From CATOSP01 sp965205385 (lineage in GTDB: Bacteria > Chloroflexota > Dehalococcoidia > Lucifugimonadales > UBA3495), in contig CBDBGS010000008.1 of assembly GCA_965205385.1 (NCBI GenBank), positions 186,001 through 250,000 on the forward strand: DNA of 64,000 nt. The letters run 5' to 3'. The notes beneath the pieces were generated by a model that saw only the letters and a list, made by a program, of their open reading frames with translations, was not told the DNA's origin and did no database searches. A program made the translations under genes and the position numbers. The stretch's first letter is position 1. Each line of letters opens with the position of its first letter. Below, piece by piece: positions 44,327-53,038 of this stretch.

Positions 44327-45358
44327 ATGGATTTCGCCAAAGGTATAATCGTCACGGTAGCAGGCACGGGAGAGGCCGGATATTCCGGGGACGGAGGGCA
44401 AGCCGCTGACGCTCTTATGCGTGAACCCTTCATGTGCGCCTTCGATTCCGAGGGCAACATGTTTGTGTCCGAGTCCCGCAACCACTGTGTCCGCCGTGTC
44501 GACGCTCAGACCGGAGCGATCACCACCATTGCCGGGACGGGCGAGCTTGGCTATGCGGGAGATGGCGGGCCAGCGGTCCTCGCCCAGATGAGCGAGCCCT
44601 ATAGCATTAGAATCGACCGGAACAACGACCTGTACATCGTTGACCGCCTAAACTGCGCCGTTCGCCGTGTCGATGCGTCCACCGGCATCATTACCACCGT
44701 TGCCGGGACCGGCGAGGCGGGCTACAGCGGGGACGGCGGCCCGGGTACCGCGGCGATGATGCAGGAGCCTAACGACTGCTTCCTGGATGGAAGAGGCGGA
44801 CTGTTGATAGCCGATATTCAAGACCAGCGTGTCCGCCGCCTCGACCTGGTCAGCGGCGTCATAACGACCTTCGCGGGCAACGGTGAGAAGGTGCGCGGAG
44901 GAGACGGCGCGCCAGCCGCCCAGGCCAGCATACTGGGTCCTCGCGCCGTGTGCATGGACAATCGGGGCAACACCTATATCGCCGAGCGAGAAGGGAACGG
45001 GGTTCGCAGGGTCGATGCCAACGGTGTCATGTCCATTTTTGCCGGTACCGGTGAACGTGGTTACGAGGGTGACGGCGGTCTGGCCATCAACGCAACCTGG
45101 GGCGCTCCCAAGGCAATACGCTGCGACAGCCAAGACAACATCATAGTGGTGGATACGGAGAACCACGCTGTTCGCCGGATCGACCCCGTATCCGGTATCG
45201 TCACCACGATAGCGGGCGGGCGGCTTGGTGGTGAGGGAGACGGCGGCCCGGCGACCGAAGCCGAGTTGGACCGGCCCCATGGGTGCGATCTGGACCAGGA
45301 CGACAATCTCTATATCGCGGACAGCAACAACCACCGCGTAAGGGTCGTCGGGTTGTAG
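44327..45358 (+). CDS. NHL-repeat beta-propeller protein
   Basis: 343 residues with six units of the pattern ITTVAGTGEAGYSGDGGPA followed by a DLYIVDRLNCAVRRVD-type strand set. The GDGG loops and alternating strands resemble NHL propellers found in SMP-30/gluconolactonase-like and large secreted proteins. No signal peptide is visible. It is the last gene of the GlcG-deacetylase operon (5-bp gap). Function is unknown; it may be a scaffold or lactonase. Confidence 0.8.
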   Translation: MDFAKGIIVTVAGTGEAGYSGDGGQAADALMREPFMCAFDSEGNMFVSESRNHCVRRVDAQTGAITTIAGTGELGYAGDGGPAVLAQMSEPYSIRIDRNNDLYIVDRLNCAVRRVDASTGIITTVAGTGEAGYSGDGGPGTAAMMQEPNDCFLDGRGGLLIADIQDQRVRRLDLVSGVITTFAGNGEKVRGGDGAPAAQASILGPRAVCMDNRGNTYIAEREGNGVRRVDANGVMSIFAGTGERGYEGDGGLAINATWGAPKAIRCDSQDNIIVVDTENHAVRRIDPVSGIVTTIAGGRLGGEGDGGPATEAELDRPHGCDLDQDDNLYIADSNNHRVRVVGL

Positions 45359-45546
45359 GCTGCCCTGTTGCCGCGCTAAGCCAAGGCCTCGGTCAGTTGG
45401 AAACCGATTGGCCCTACAGTTCCTGTTCTTGCCGAGCAGCCGACATGTCGCGACAATGTGTATCCCAGCTCCTAGTAATGGGTCTGTTCATTAGCGAACT
45501 GTAAGTCCAAGATTCAGGATGGATGAGGAACCGCCGAGGATGAATC

Positions 45547-46038
45547 ATGGCCACTGATCATCATGTCCAGCAAGTCTGGTCCGGAATCGTCGAGTCGGAA
45601 AGGCATTTTCGCTATTACGACCGTCTTCATTCTCGCATGGAGCGCTACCACGTACTATTCATGGTAATCATTGGAATCGGCTCAACCGGAGCCGCGGTGT
45701 CGTTGCTGGGATATCTTCCCGATTTGGTTGCCGCTGTTATGTATTTCGTGGTAGCTGCGGCAGCGGCAATCGCGTTTGTCGCCGACTTTTCGAAAAAATC
45801 CGCGATAGCCTTCGTGATCTGTAGCCAATACGCGAATTTGACCACTGATTGGAAACGGCTCTGGCGGAGACTAGACGAGATGGAACCTGAAGACGTACTT
45901 GACCGAGCCGATGATCTTGAGCGTATGCAGGCGATAATCGACGGCAACGCTGACCAATGTGGGTCTACCGACAACGCATTAAACGAACGAGTAACCAGGG
46001 AAGCAAACGACGTGCTCTATGCGGAGTTCTCTCAGTAA
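45547..46038 (+). CDS. Two-transmembrane protein, SLATT-like
   Basis: 163 residues. An amphipathic N-terminal helix (QQVWSGIVESERHFRYYDRLHSRMERYH) precedes two membrane segments (about 38-58 and 62-82) and a helical cytosolic tail. The order resembles SLATT-type effectors of SMODS/SLOG-associated defence, but I cannot confirm family membership. No cyclase or sensor gene is adjacent. The start at 45547 follows GGATGAATC. It could be a general stress membrane protein. Confidence 0.5.
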   Translation: MATDHHVQQVWSGIVESERHFRYYDRLHSRMERYHVLFMVIIGIGSTGAAVSLLGYLPDLVAAVMYFVVAAAAAIAFVADFSKKSAIAFVICSQYANLTTDWKRLWRRLDEMEPEDVLDRADDLERMQAIIDGNADQCGSTDNALNERVTREANDVLYAEFSQ

Positions 46039-46174
46039 AGAGACTAAGGACAGACCGCTTCCTTGGCCGCCAAACGTTCCCAAGCCCCCGCCCCCATCGC
46101 GCCCAAGTCCCGGCGGCGGTCGTGCTTGACTTAGCTCGAAAGGGAACTTCGCGTAAGGGTCGCCGGGTTGTTGG

Positions 46175-47275
46175 CTACCCGGAGGTTTCCATGAGCCGTT
46201 GGCGGGTCTCCTCCGGTACGTTGCGCAGCCGGTCCCTGAACGCGGTATTGCCCCGGTCGGCTACGCTGTGGGCTGCTTCCACCATCAATTCGACCCCGCC
46301 AAGGTAGTCCTGCAGGTGGATATATTCCGCCTCGATCCTTCCCTCGGGCGCCGCGTTGTGGTAATTGCCCAAGGGGAAGGCAATGCCGGTGGCCTGGTAG
46401 CCGTAGACGGAAAAGGCGCTGGCTTCGCAAACCCCTCCGCTCATCAACTGCCGCTGGCACTTAAACTCTTCCGGACGGCCTTGCAGGACCTCTCTGGCTC
46501 GTATTAGCACTGACTCCGCTTCGACATTGAAGGTGTAGCCCGCGTCCCCCACACGTATTACCGGCCCGCTGCCCTGTTCCGCACCCGGCAGGGTCCGGCT
46601 GGACTCAGTGGATACGACTAAAGTATCGGGAGGCAGCGACCCTGCCTCGGCCATTAGCCTCGCTCCCATGAGTCCGATCTCTTCGGCGCGGGTGAATACC
46701 CCGTAGACATCGCCCGCCGGAGGCCGCTCCTTCAACTCCGCTAGGGCAGAGAGAATCGAGCCGCAGCCAGCTAGGTCGTCGGCTGCCCGCATCCTTATAA
46801 AGTCTCCGTCCAGGGCAAAGTCCTGAAGGTCGAATACCACGGCGCAGGGTAGGGGGACCTCCAAGGGATCGTCCAGAGATATCAACACCTGCCGGTCCGA
46901 TGCCTCTCCGTGGGGACCGGCAGTAGAGGCGGAACGCCGCTCACCGCCGGGGAACACCATCTGTAGCGGCACGCCAGCCTCGAAGCTACTGGGGGGCACT
47001 CCACCCAGGGCTGTTCCCACAAGGTAATCGCCGCTGATCGAAACCGCTTCAAAGCCCGGATGGTCCATGTGGGCAACGATCGCGAATGGGGTCACGCCCG
47101 AGGATTTCCCTAGGATGTGTGCAATGATATTCCCGAAGTTATCGACCTGGAACGGCACATCCATGTCCGTAAGATGTCCGGTCACGGTGGATGACACTCC
47201 CGATTCATGGTAGGCGACCGCTGGCTGGGCTCCCAGACTGGCGAGAATGCTGAGCGCACGTTCCTTTTGAATCAT
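46175..47275 (-). CDS. M42-like metallopeptidase (glutamyl aminopeptidase family)
   Basis: 366 residues. Metal-binding signatures are AIVAHMDHPGFE (H, D), RAADDLAGCGSILSAL (bridging D), FTRAEEIGLMGA (E-E) and FPLGNYHNAAPEG (late H). The spacing is that of M42 co-catalytic di-zinc aminopeptidases. It would cleave N-terminal residues from peptides in the cytoplasm. GTG 47278 directly precedes ATG 47275 in frame; the ATG is preferred. It is separated by 94 bp from the glycosyltransferase upstream. Confidence 0.82.
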   Translation of the reverse strand: MIQKERALSILASLGAQPAVAYHESGVSSTVTGHLTDMDVPFQVDNFGNIIAHILGKSSGVTPFAIVAHMDHPGFEAVSISGDYLVGTALGGVPPSSFEAGVPLQMVFPGGERRSASTAGPHGEASDRQVLISLDDPLEVPLPCAVVFDLQDFALDGDFIRMRAADDLAGCGSILSALAELKERPPAGDVYGVFTRAEEIGLMGARLMAEAGSLPPDTLVVSTESSRTLPGAEQGSGPVIRVGDAGYTFNVEAESVLIRAREVLQGRPEEFKCQRQLMSGGVCEASAFSVYGYQATGIAFPLGNYHNAAPEGRIEAEYIHLQDYLGGVELMVEAAHSVADRGNTAFRDRLRNVPEETRQRLMETSG

Positions 47276-47369
47276 CACGGTGGAATGCTCCTTGGCGGAA
47301 TGGCGCGATTATAGCAAGGCTGAAATGACGGAGCTATAGCAGCGCGAAGTCTGGTTCCAACGTCGGAGT

Positions 47370-48128
47370 CTAGTCAACAACCCCGGGTTCACCGGCTTGG
47401 CGGCGCGAAAACCGGCCTACACCCAGCCTGAATTGGACCACGCTGGCCAGACTGTGGAGAATATCAGAGACCGCTTGCGCTCTTCCCAGCTTACTTTCGC
47501 CCGACCGCCTGTCGGAGAAGGTGATCGGGACTTCTACGATCCGAAGGCCAGCCGACAGGGCCACCAGCATCGCCTCCGGTACAAACTCATAGCCGACGCC
47601 TCGGGCCCTGTCGAGAATCACCGATACCGCTCGCCGTGAAAAGACACGGAAGTTGGTTGTTGACTCCAGCGGGGCTCCGGCTCCCCAATGAAATAGCAAA
47701 TTCGCGCCCCGGCTCAAGACCCTTCGCCCCAAGCCCCAGTTCAGGATGGTCCCTCCGGGCATGTACCGGCTTCCTTGCACAACGTCTGCGCCTTCCGTTC
47801 TGATCGCTTCCAGTAGCCGTGGCGCTTCACGCGGGTCGTGGGATAAGTCGGCGTCCATGGTCAAGGTGAACGCCGCGCCTGATTTGTGCGCGGCGGCCAA
47901 GCCGTCACGCATCGCGGATCCCAGACCCAGCTTCGCCGGACGTTGGATGAGGGTCAGATTGCCGAATCGATCGGAGAGTCGCTGGGCCACCTTGTAGGTC
48001 CCGTCGGGACTGCTGTCGTCCACAAGGACTATCTCCAGGTCTTCCCCCAACCCTTCCAACGCTTCAATAAGAGGCGGCAGGTTCTCGGCTTCGTTGTAGG
48101 TTGCCAGCACTATGGCCAGTTCGGGCAT
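47370..48128 (-). CDS. Polyprenol-phosphate mannosyl/glucosyltransferase (GT2)
   Basis: 252 residues of the dolichol-phosphate mannose synthase type. IVLATYNEAENLP, VDDSSPDGT, TMDADLSHDP (DXD region) and VEVPITFSDRRSGESKL are diagnostic. It transfers a sugar from a nucleotide donor to a polyprenyl phosphate at the membrane face. There is no C-terminal membrane domain, as in the soluble DPM1-like form. It is a single gene; the donor sugar is not predictable. Confidence 0.88.
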   Translation of the reverse strand: MPELAIVLATYNEAENLPPLIEALEGLGEDLEIVLVDDSSPDGTYKVAQRLSDRFGNLTLIQRPAKLGLGSAMRDGLAAAHKSGAAFTLTMDADLSHDPREAPRLLEAIRTEGADVVQGSRYMPGGTILNWGLGRRVLSRGANLLFHWGAGAPLESTTNFRVFSRRAVSVILDRARGVGYEFVPEAMLVALSAGLRIVEVPITFSDRRSGESKLGRAQAVSDILHSLASVVQFRLGVGRFSRRQAGEPGVVD

Positions 48129-48335
48129 GGTGCGCGTCTAGTGTATTTCCAAGGATTCGTTTGACCATGCTCAGTATAGACCATGCGCGGTAGCCCCACC
48201 TGTTGACCGGTGCTATACTCCACCCGACGAAGCCCGGGACCGGTTTCCGTCCGTAAATACGGTTAATTCTGGAGTCCCATCCGGTCCCCCGCAAAGCGCT
48301 AACGAACCAATACGTAGTGAATTAGGAGGAGCGCC

Positions 48336-49424
48336 ATGCTGCCACAATTCAGAGTCCCGTTAGACGAGGCCGTGATGGTCCAAGAAGATGACCTCCGGGG
48401 CACCGTCATCCCAATCTTCGAGAAGATGGGAGTCACCCCCGAGGACGCCCGATTGGCGGCCGACGTCTTGGTTGTGGCGGACCTCCGGGGTGTCGATACT
48501 CACGGCGTGTCCAACATGCTGCGGAGCTACGTGTCCGGCTACCAAAGCGGCCAGATAAACCCCCAACCCAACTGGAAGGTTGTCCGGGAGACTCCGAGCA
48601 CGGCCAATATCGACTGCGACCGCGGTCTCGGGGTTATCATCGCTCCCAAGGCCATGGACATCGCGATCCAAAAAGCCCGTCAGGTGGGGATCGGAATGGT
48701 CACCATGGGCAACGGCCGACACTTGGGGATGGCTTCCTATCACGCGATGATGGCTCTTGAACACGACATGATCGGAACGTGCATGACGTCATGTCCCCCG
48801 TCGGTGCTACCTACTTTTGGTGCGGAGCCCGTGCTTGGGACCAACCCCATCGCGGTAGCGGTCCCTGCCAAGAACGAGCCGCCCTTCGTGTTCGATGCGG
48901 CTACCAGCACGGTAGCGGCCAACAAGATGGGCATTGCCCGCCGCCTTGGCGTGATGATGGAGGCCGGCTGGATGGCCGACAGTGAAGGGACACCGGTTAT
49001 GGAAGAAGTGGACCCATCCATGCGGGAGTCAGCGGGTTACCAGCTTCTGCCCCTGGGCAGCACCAGGGAATTGGGTTCCCATAAGGGCTACGGGCTCTCT
49101 TGCGTGGTGGACATCCTGGCTGGTGTCCTAACCGGCGTGGGCTATGGCGCAATGCCAGGACGCCCCAACTTCGGTCACTATGTTGCGGCCTACAGCATCG
49201 ACGCTTTCACCGACGTCGATAGCTTCAAGGACATGATGGACGAATGGCTCCTGATGATGAAGAACGCCAAACCGGCCCCGGGACATGATAGGGTGTTGGT
49301 TGCCGGGCAACCGGAAGCTGAGGTTGAGGCCGTGCGCCGTGTCGATGGCATCCCCTTCCACCAAGAGGTAGTCGACTGGCTGAGGGACACCTGCAGCGAG
49401 CTATCCGTGACCTGCCTGGTGTAG
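48336..49424 (+). CDS. Ldh family oxidoreductase (malate/L-lactate/ureidoglycolate dehydrogenase)
   Basis: 362 residues of the type 2 malate/L-lactate dehydrogenase fold. Hallmarks: VADLRGVDTHGVSNMLRSYV with catalytic His, GNGRHLGMASYHAMMAL, GTNPIAVAVPAKNEPPFVFDAATS and ELGSHKGYGLSCVVDILAG. It uses NAD(P)H to interconvert a 2-oxo and 2-hydroxy acid. AGGAGGAGCGCC before the ATG is strong. A bidirectional terminator separates it from the convergent LLM gene. The acid is unknown. Confidence 0.88.
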   Translation: MLPQFRVPLDEAVMVQEDDLRGTVIPIFEKMGVTPEDARLAADVLVVADLRGVDTHGVSNMLRSYVSGYQSGQINPQPNWKVVRETPSTANIDCDRGLGVIIAPKAMDIAIQKARQVGIGMVTMGNGRHLGMASYHAMMALEHDMIGTCMTSCPPSVLPTFGAEPVLGTNPIAVAVPAKNEPPFVFDAATSTVAANKMGIARRLGVMMEAGWMADSEGTPVMEEVDPSMRESAGYQLLPLGSTRELGSHKGYGLSCVVDILAGVLTGVGYGAMPGRPNFGHYVAAYSIDAFTDVDSFKDMMDEWLLMMKNAKPAPGHDRVLVAGQPEAEVEAVRRVDGIPFHQEVVDWLRDTCSELSVTCLV

Positions 49425-49456
49425 CTTCCGCGGATTTACCGCGACTGGTCTTAGGT

Positions 49457-49500
49457 CTAGACCGTTCAAACCGGTTTCTGGTTTGGGCGGTCTAGTCTTT
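49457..49500. terminator. Bidirectional intrinsic terminator
   Basis: CTAGACCG (49457-49464) pairs with CGGTCTAG (49488-49495), and CAAACC (49467-49472) with GGTTTG (49480-49485), with a 7-nt loop. It is followed by TCTTTT on the plus strand. It lies between convergent genes ending at 49424 and 49492, and the last stem bases overlap the LLM stop codon. Confidence 0.75.
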
Positions 49501-50622
49501 TAGGGCGGGGATTACCTCTTTTCCGAATAGCTCGATGGACCGCATGGTGTCTTCGTGGGACAGTTGACCGCCCTGGGCTTCCAGTAGCAGCGACCCGACG
49601 CCCAACTCGCTTTTGATGTGGAGAAGCTGCTCAGTCACCGAGTCAGGGTCGCCGACGACCAGGTGGTAGCGTTCTTGCAGCTCCTGGTAGGACAGCTCGT
49701 TTAGGGGTGTGGGACGCCTGGCCGCGGTTGCAGACGCTCCCGCCCTAGACGTGTATCCCGGCGGCGACCAATATTCACGGGGACCCCGCAGCGGGTAATT
49801 CATCCGCCACAGGAAAGCCTTTCCAGCCTCCTGTGCCTTCGCCTCCGTCTCGTTGACATGGCTGCAAATCATGAAGGCGAACTTTTCAGGGCCCGGTTCC
49901 CAACCGTCTTCGGCCGCGTATTCCCGGTACCGTTGGAAAAGGTTCTTCGCCACGTCCAGTGGAGTCAGGAAAGCCGCGTAGGTATAGCGGTTGCGCGCGG
50001 CCCATTCCACCGTCTCCGGGCTGCCTGTTCCGGGGACCCATACCGGAGGGTGCGGTTTCTGGAGCGGAAGCATCCAAGGGTTTACCGCACGGTACTGGTA
50101 ATGCTTGCCTTCCCAGCGGAAGGGCCCTGGGGTGGTCCATGACTTGATTATCAGATCGTGGCATTCCTCGAACCTTTCGCGGTTGTGGATCGGGTTGGTA
50201 TTGTTGGCCCAACTCTCGATGCCGATGCCCCGGACAAAACCTGAAACAATGCGGCCTCCGGAGATCACATCCAGCATGGCGATCTCTTCGGCCAGACGGA
50301 CGGGATTGTCGGATGTGGGCAGCATGTTGCCCAGCATCAATATCTTGGCCTTTTGAGTGATGCGGGCCAGGATGCCCCCTGAGATGTTCACCTCCACGTC
50401 CATGCAAGACGGCGTGTTGTGGTGCTCGTTGATCATCAGGCCGTCGAAGCCCATTTCCTCGGCGGATTGGTACTCGTCCAGGTAACGCTTAAACAGGTCA
50501 TGGGCCTTGCCCGGGTCGAAGTAGCTGTTCGGGAAGGTGAGTCTCATCGACGGATATTTCTCCGCCTCAGACTCAGGAAACTCGGCAAAAGGCATCTCGG
50601 TGAAGTAATAAACGTCCGTCAT
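49492..50622 (-). CDS. LLM class flavin-dependent oxidoreductase
   Basis: 376 residues from ATG 50622, whose ATGA overlaps the stop of the upstream hydrolase, so translation is coupled. The family core includes EEMGFDGLMINEHHNTP, AEEIAMLDVISGGRIVSGFVRGIGIES and QKPHPPVWVPGTGSPETVEWA. It is a close paralogue of the LLM gene at 51493-52704 (shared INEHHNTP, FRWEGKHYQ, QKPHPP-W-PGTGSPET motifs). A longer frame back to 50853 runs into the hydrolase gene and is not used. Together with the hydrolase it may degrade a compound such as an ester. Confidence 0.87.
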   Translation of the reverse strand: MTDVYYFTEMPFAEFPESEAEKYPSMRLTFPNSYFDPGKAHDLFKRYLDEYQSAEEMGFDGLMINEHHNTPSCMDVEVNISGGILARITQKAKILMLGNMLPTSDNPVRLAEEIAMLDVISGGRIVSGFVRGIGIESWANNTNPIHNRERFEECHDLIIKSWTTPGPFRWEGKHYQYRAVNPWMLPLQKPHPPVWVPGTGSPETVEWAARNRYTYAAFLTPLDVAKNLFQRYREYAAEDGWEPGPEKFAFMICSHVNETEAKAQEAGKAFLWRMNYPLRGPREYWSPPGYTSRAGASATAARRPTPLNELSYQELQERYHLVVGDPDSVTEQLLHIKSELGVGSLLLEAQGGQLSHEDTMRSIELFGKEVIPALKD

Positions 50623-51404
50623 GCCAGAAACTCCAGAGCCACCCGGACAAACTCGTCTGGCTTTTCCACCTGGGGAGAGTGACCGCATTGGTCGATTATC
50701 ACGACATCTGATTTTGGGAGGGCCTGGTGGAAAAGCTCGGCGCATTCCACCGGCACCAGCCGGTCTTCCCTCCCCCATACGATTCTGGAGGGTATGTTCA
50801 CCCTGCTCAGTAGACCGGGCAATCGAGGGTCGTACATGTAGGGCTTCCAGCAAAGCCTCACCGCCATTTCTCGGTCGGTTTCGGCGGTCTCCACCTGCTC
50901 CGGCGTGGGTGGCTGATTGTATAGCTGGTCGTATTCAGGGGCTTGCGTCGGATCGTGGAACAACAGCTCGTTGATCTGGGCCGGGCTGATAATGAAGATA
51001 TCGGTGATCTCACCCTGCTGGGGCTTGATCCCCACCGGGTCTACCAGCATTAGTTTGCTGAAGGCGTGGCGGCAGGACACCGCAACTTCCGAGGCGATCC
51101 AGCCGCCCATCGAGAACCCTATCGCTCGAGCGCCCTCCAACCCCTGCTCTTCCAGAAACCATGTGTAGAACGACGCCATGTCCGCTATCGTCTCCAGCCA
51201 TTCGGGCCGTTCCGACTTGTTATACCCGGGGTGGGAAGGCAGGTAGACAGTATATTCGTCCGCCAGAGCCTGCACATAACGCAGCCAACCGGAGTTGCCC
51301 CCCGCGCCGTGGAACAGGACCAATGGGTCGCCGGAGCCCCCGGTCAGTATCTGGACCTTGTTGCCGCCCACCTCGACGATCTTTTCCGTGAACTCTGTGG
51401 CCAT
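50619..51404 (-). CDS. Alpha/beta hydrolase
   Basis: 261 residues. Oxyanion region LFHGAGGNSGWLRY, nucleophile elbow GFSMGGW, acidic D in WGREDRLVP and catalytic H in QCGHSPQVEKPDEF form a full triad. Such proteins hydrolyse esters or C-C bonds in aromatic catabolism. It is co-expressed with the LLM gene through a 4-bp overlap, suggesting a two-step reaction. Substrate unknown. Confidence 0.88.
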   Translation of the reverse strand: MATEFTEKIVEVGGNKVQILTGGSGDPLVLFHGAGGNSGWLRYVQALADEYTVYLPSHPGYNKSERPEWLETIADMASFYTWFLEEQGLEGARAIGFSMGGWIASEVAVSCRHAFSKLMLVDPVGIKPQQGEITDIFIISPAQINELLFHDPTQAPEYDQLYNQPPTPEQVETAETDREMAVRLCWKPYMYDPRLPGLLSRVNIPSRIVWGREDRLVPVECAELFHQALPKSDVVIIDQCGHSPQVEKPDEFVRVALEFLA

Positions 51405-51492
51405 GCTATTTCCTCTCTCGCATTAAGGGATCTCCTCCGGCTCCGCTTCCCTACTCCCACTATGACCGATGAACAAGCGTGTCCCAGTCGTG

Positions 51493-52704
51493 TTAGGGCG
51501 CCTTCTGGAACGGATCGGTCAGCTCCAGTTCCTCACCGATCTCCCGGAGGGCTGGCAGCACTTCCTGTCCCATCAGCTCCAAGCAACGCATGGAGTCTTC
51601 GTGGCTGATGGAACCGTCGTTGGTCCAGACAGCCAGGATTCCAGGACGCATCTGGGCCAGGACCTCCCTTAGCTTGCTTACTACCGTGTCGGGGCTGCCG
51701 ACAATCCAGCGGTTGGATGCCAGGATTTCGTCATAAGCCGCTGTGTCCAGGCCTCCGACGCGGAAGGGGTCGCTGCGGATCTGCTCCCTGAGCCGGAGGA
51801 ACCTGGGGTCCCGGCTGGCGCTGCCGTATCCAACAGGTGACGCATAGTCCCTGGGAAGCGGTATGCGTCCCACGCCAATATTACCTTCCATATAACCTCG
51901 GCCAACTTCCTCGGCTTTCTCGTCGGTGTCTTGGACATGAATCCGCACGAGGTAACCGAAATGCTCAGGCCCCGGCTCGTAGCCGTGTTGCCGGGCCGTC
52001 TCGGCGTAGATCTGCATCATATCCTGGGTCCCCTGGTGGTCTGTCTCGAGGAAGAGGTACGGGTAGTGATGCTCTGCGCACCAGACCAGGGTCTCCGGAC
52101 TGCCGGTGCCGGGAATCCAGATGGGTGGGTGCGGCTTTTGCAGCGGCGTTTCGAATGGATTGACCACCCGGAACTGGTAATGCTTCCCTTCCCAGCGGAA
52201 GGGGCCGGGAGTGGTCCACGTCTTGATCAACAAGTCGTGGGCCTCTTCAAATCTCTCCCGGTTGAACAGGGGGTTGGTGTTGGTGGCCAGGCTCTCGACA
52301 CCCGTCCCCCTCACGAATCCGGACACCAGGCGGCCCCTGGAGATCATGTCTATCTCGGCCAGTTCTTCGGCGAGGCGTATGGGATTGTCAAATATGGGCA
52401 GAGGGTTTCCCAGGAGCACGATCTTGGGCGTCTTGGTGATCCGCGCCAGGATGGCGGCTTCCAAGTTCATAGTCGCGCCGAGGCACGTGGGGGTGTTGTG
52501 ATGCTCGTTGAGCATCAGCCCGTCGAACCCCACTTCCTCCGAGTATTCGTACTCGTCCAGGTACTTGTTATACAGCTCGGAGCCAAGTTGCGGGTCAAAG
52601 TGGGAGTTGGAAAAGGTGAGGCGCACCGCCTGATTTGGACTGTTGATAACGTCTTCGGGGGTGTAGTTTACGTAGGCCCGCTCGGTAAAGCGCATCAAAA
52701 ACAT
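51493..52704 (-). CDS. LLM class flavin-dependent oxidoreductase
   Basis: 403 residues from ATG 52704 (GGGAGG upstream). Core segments are SEEVGFDGLMLNEHHNTPTCLG, AEIDMISRGRLVSGFVRGTGVES and QKPHPPIWIPGTGSPETLVW. It is a duplicate of the LLM gene at 49492 with a longer C-terminus. The reading frame continues upstream to 53394 only as an artefact overlapping serA. It is probably a third gene of the hydrolase/LLM cluster after an 88-bp gap. Substrate unknown. Confidence 0.87.
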   Translation of the reverse strand: MFLMRFTERAYVNYTPEDVINSPNQAVRLTFSNSHFDPQLGSELYNKYLDEYEYSEEVGFDGLMLNEHHNTPTCLGATMNLEAAILARITKTPKIVLLGNPLPIFDNPIRLAEELAEIDMISRGRLVSGFVRGTGVESLATNTNPLFNRERFEEAHDLLIKTWTTPGPFRWEGKHYQFRVVNPFETPLQKPHPPIWIPGTGSPETLVWCAEHHYPYLFLETDHQGTQDMMQIYAETARQHGYEPGPEHFGYLVRIHVQDTDEKAEEVGRGYMEGNIGVGRIPLPRDYASPVGYGSASRDPRFLRLREQIRSDPFRVGGLDTAAYDEILASNRWIVGSPDTVVSKLREVLAQMRPGILAVWTNDGSISHEDSMRCLELMGQEVLPALREIGEELELTDPFQKAP

Positions 52705-53038
52705 GGGTTGCCTCCCTAGCGATGAGTGCCTTCGGTATGACTTAGCCCATTGTCGGGGAGTCCGCCGTGTCGGCCTGTGCGGTCCGTCGATGAACGCCGC
52801 ATTGGCGAGACGCCCGGTTGCGTGGTTTTGGGTCGTTTGGACTGTAGCGCATTCACTACGAAACGTCAAAAGAGTTGAATAGGTCTTGATTTCACATCTT
52901 GGAAGGGAGAGCCCGCACCCTATTACGTCCTGTGGAGACGGCGTGCCAGTCCGGGCCCTTGTGCTATATTGGATAGGCTGTGACCAAAACCACGGAGGTT
53001 GCAGACCCACCCTGTAGAAAGAGGATGAGAATAACGCA
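52705..53038. other. Divergent intergenic region before serA
   Basis: 334 bp between the divergent LLM gene and serA. TATATT at 52965-52970 could be a -10 box for serA, without a convincing -35. No ORF or repeat is supported. Confidence 0.45.

Noticed and set aside
49492..50853. Extension of the LLM frame to 50853
   Set aside because: The extra residues are an antisense-like reading of the hydrolase gene; ATG 50622 overlaps its stop in an ATGA.
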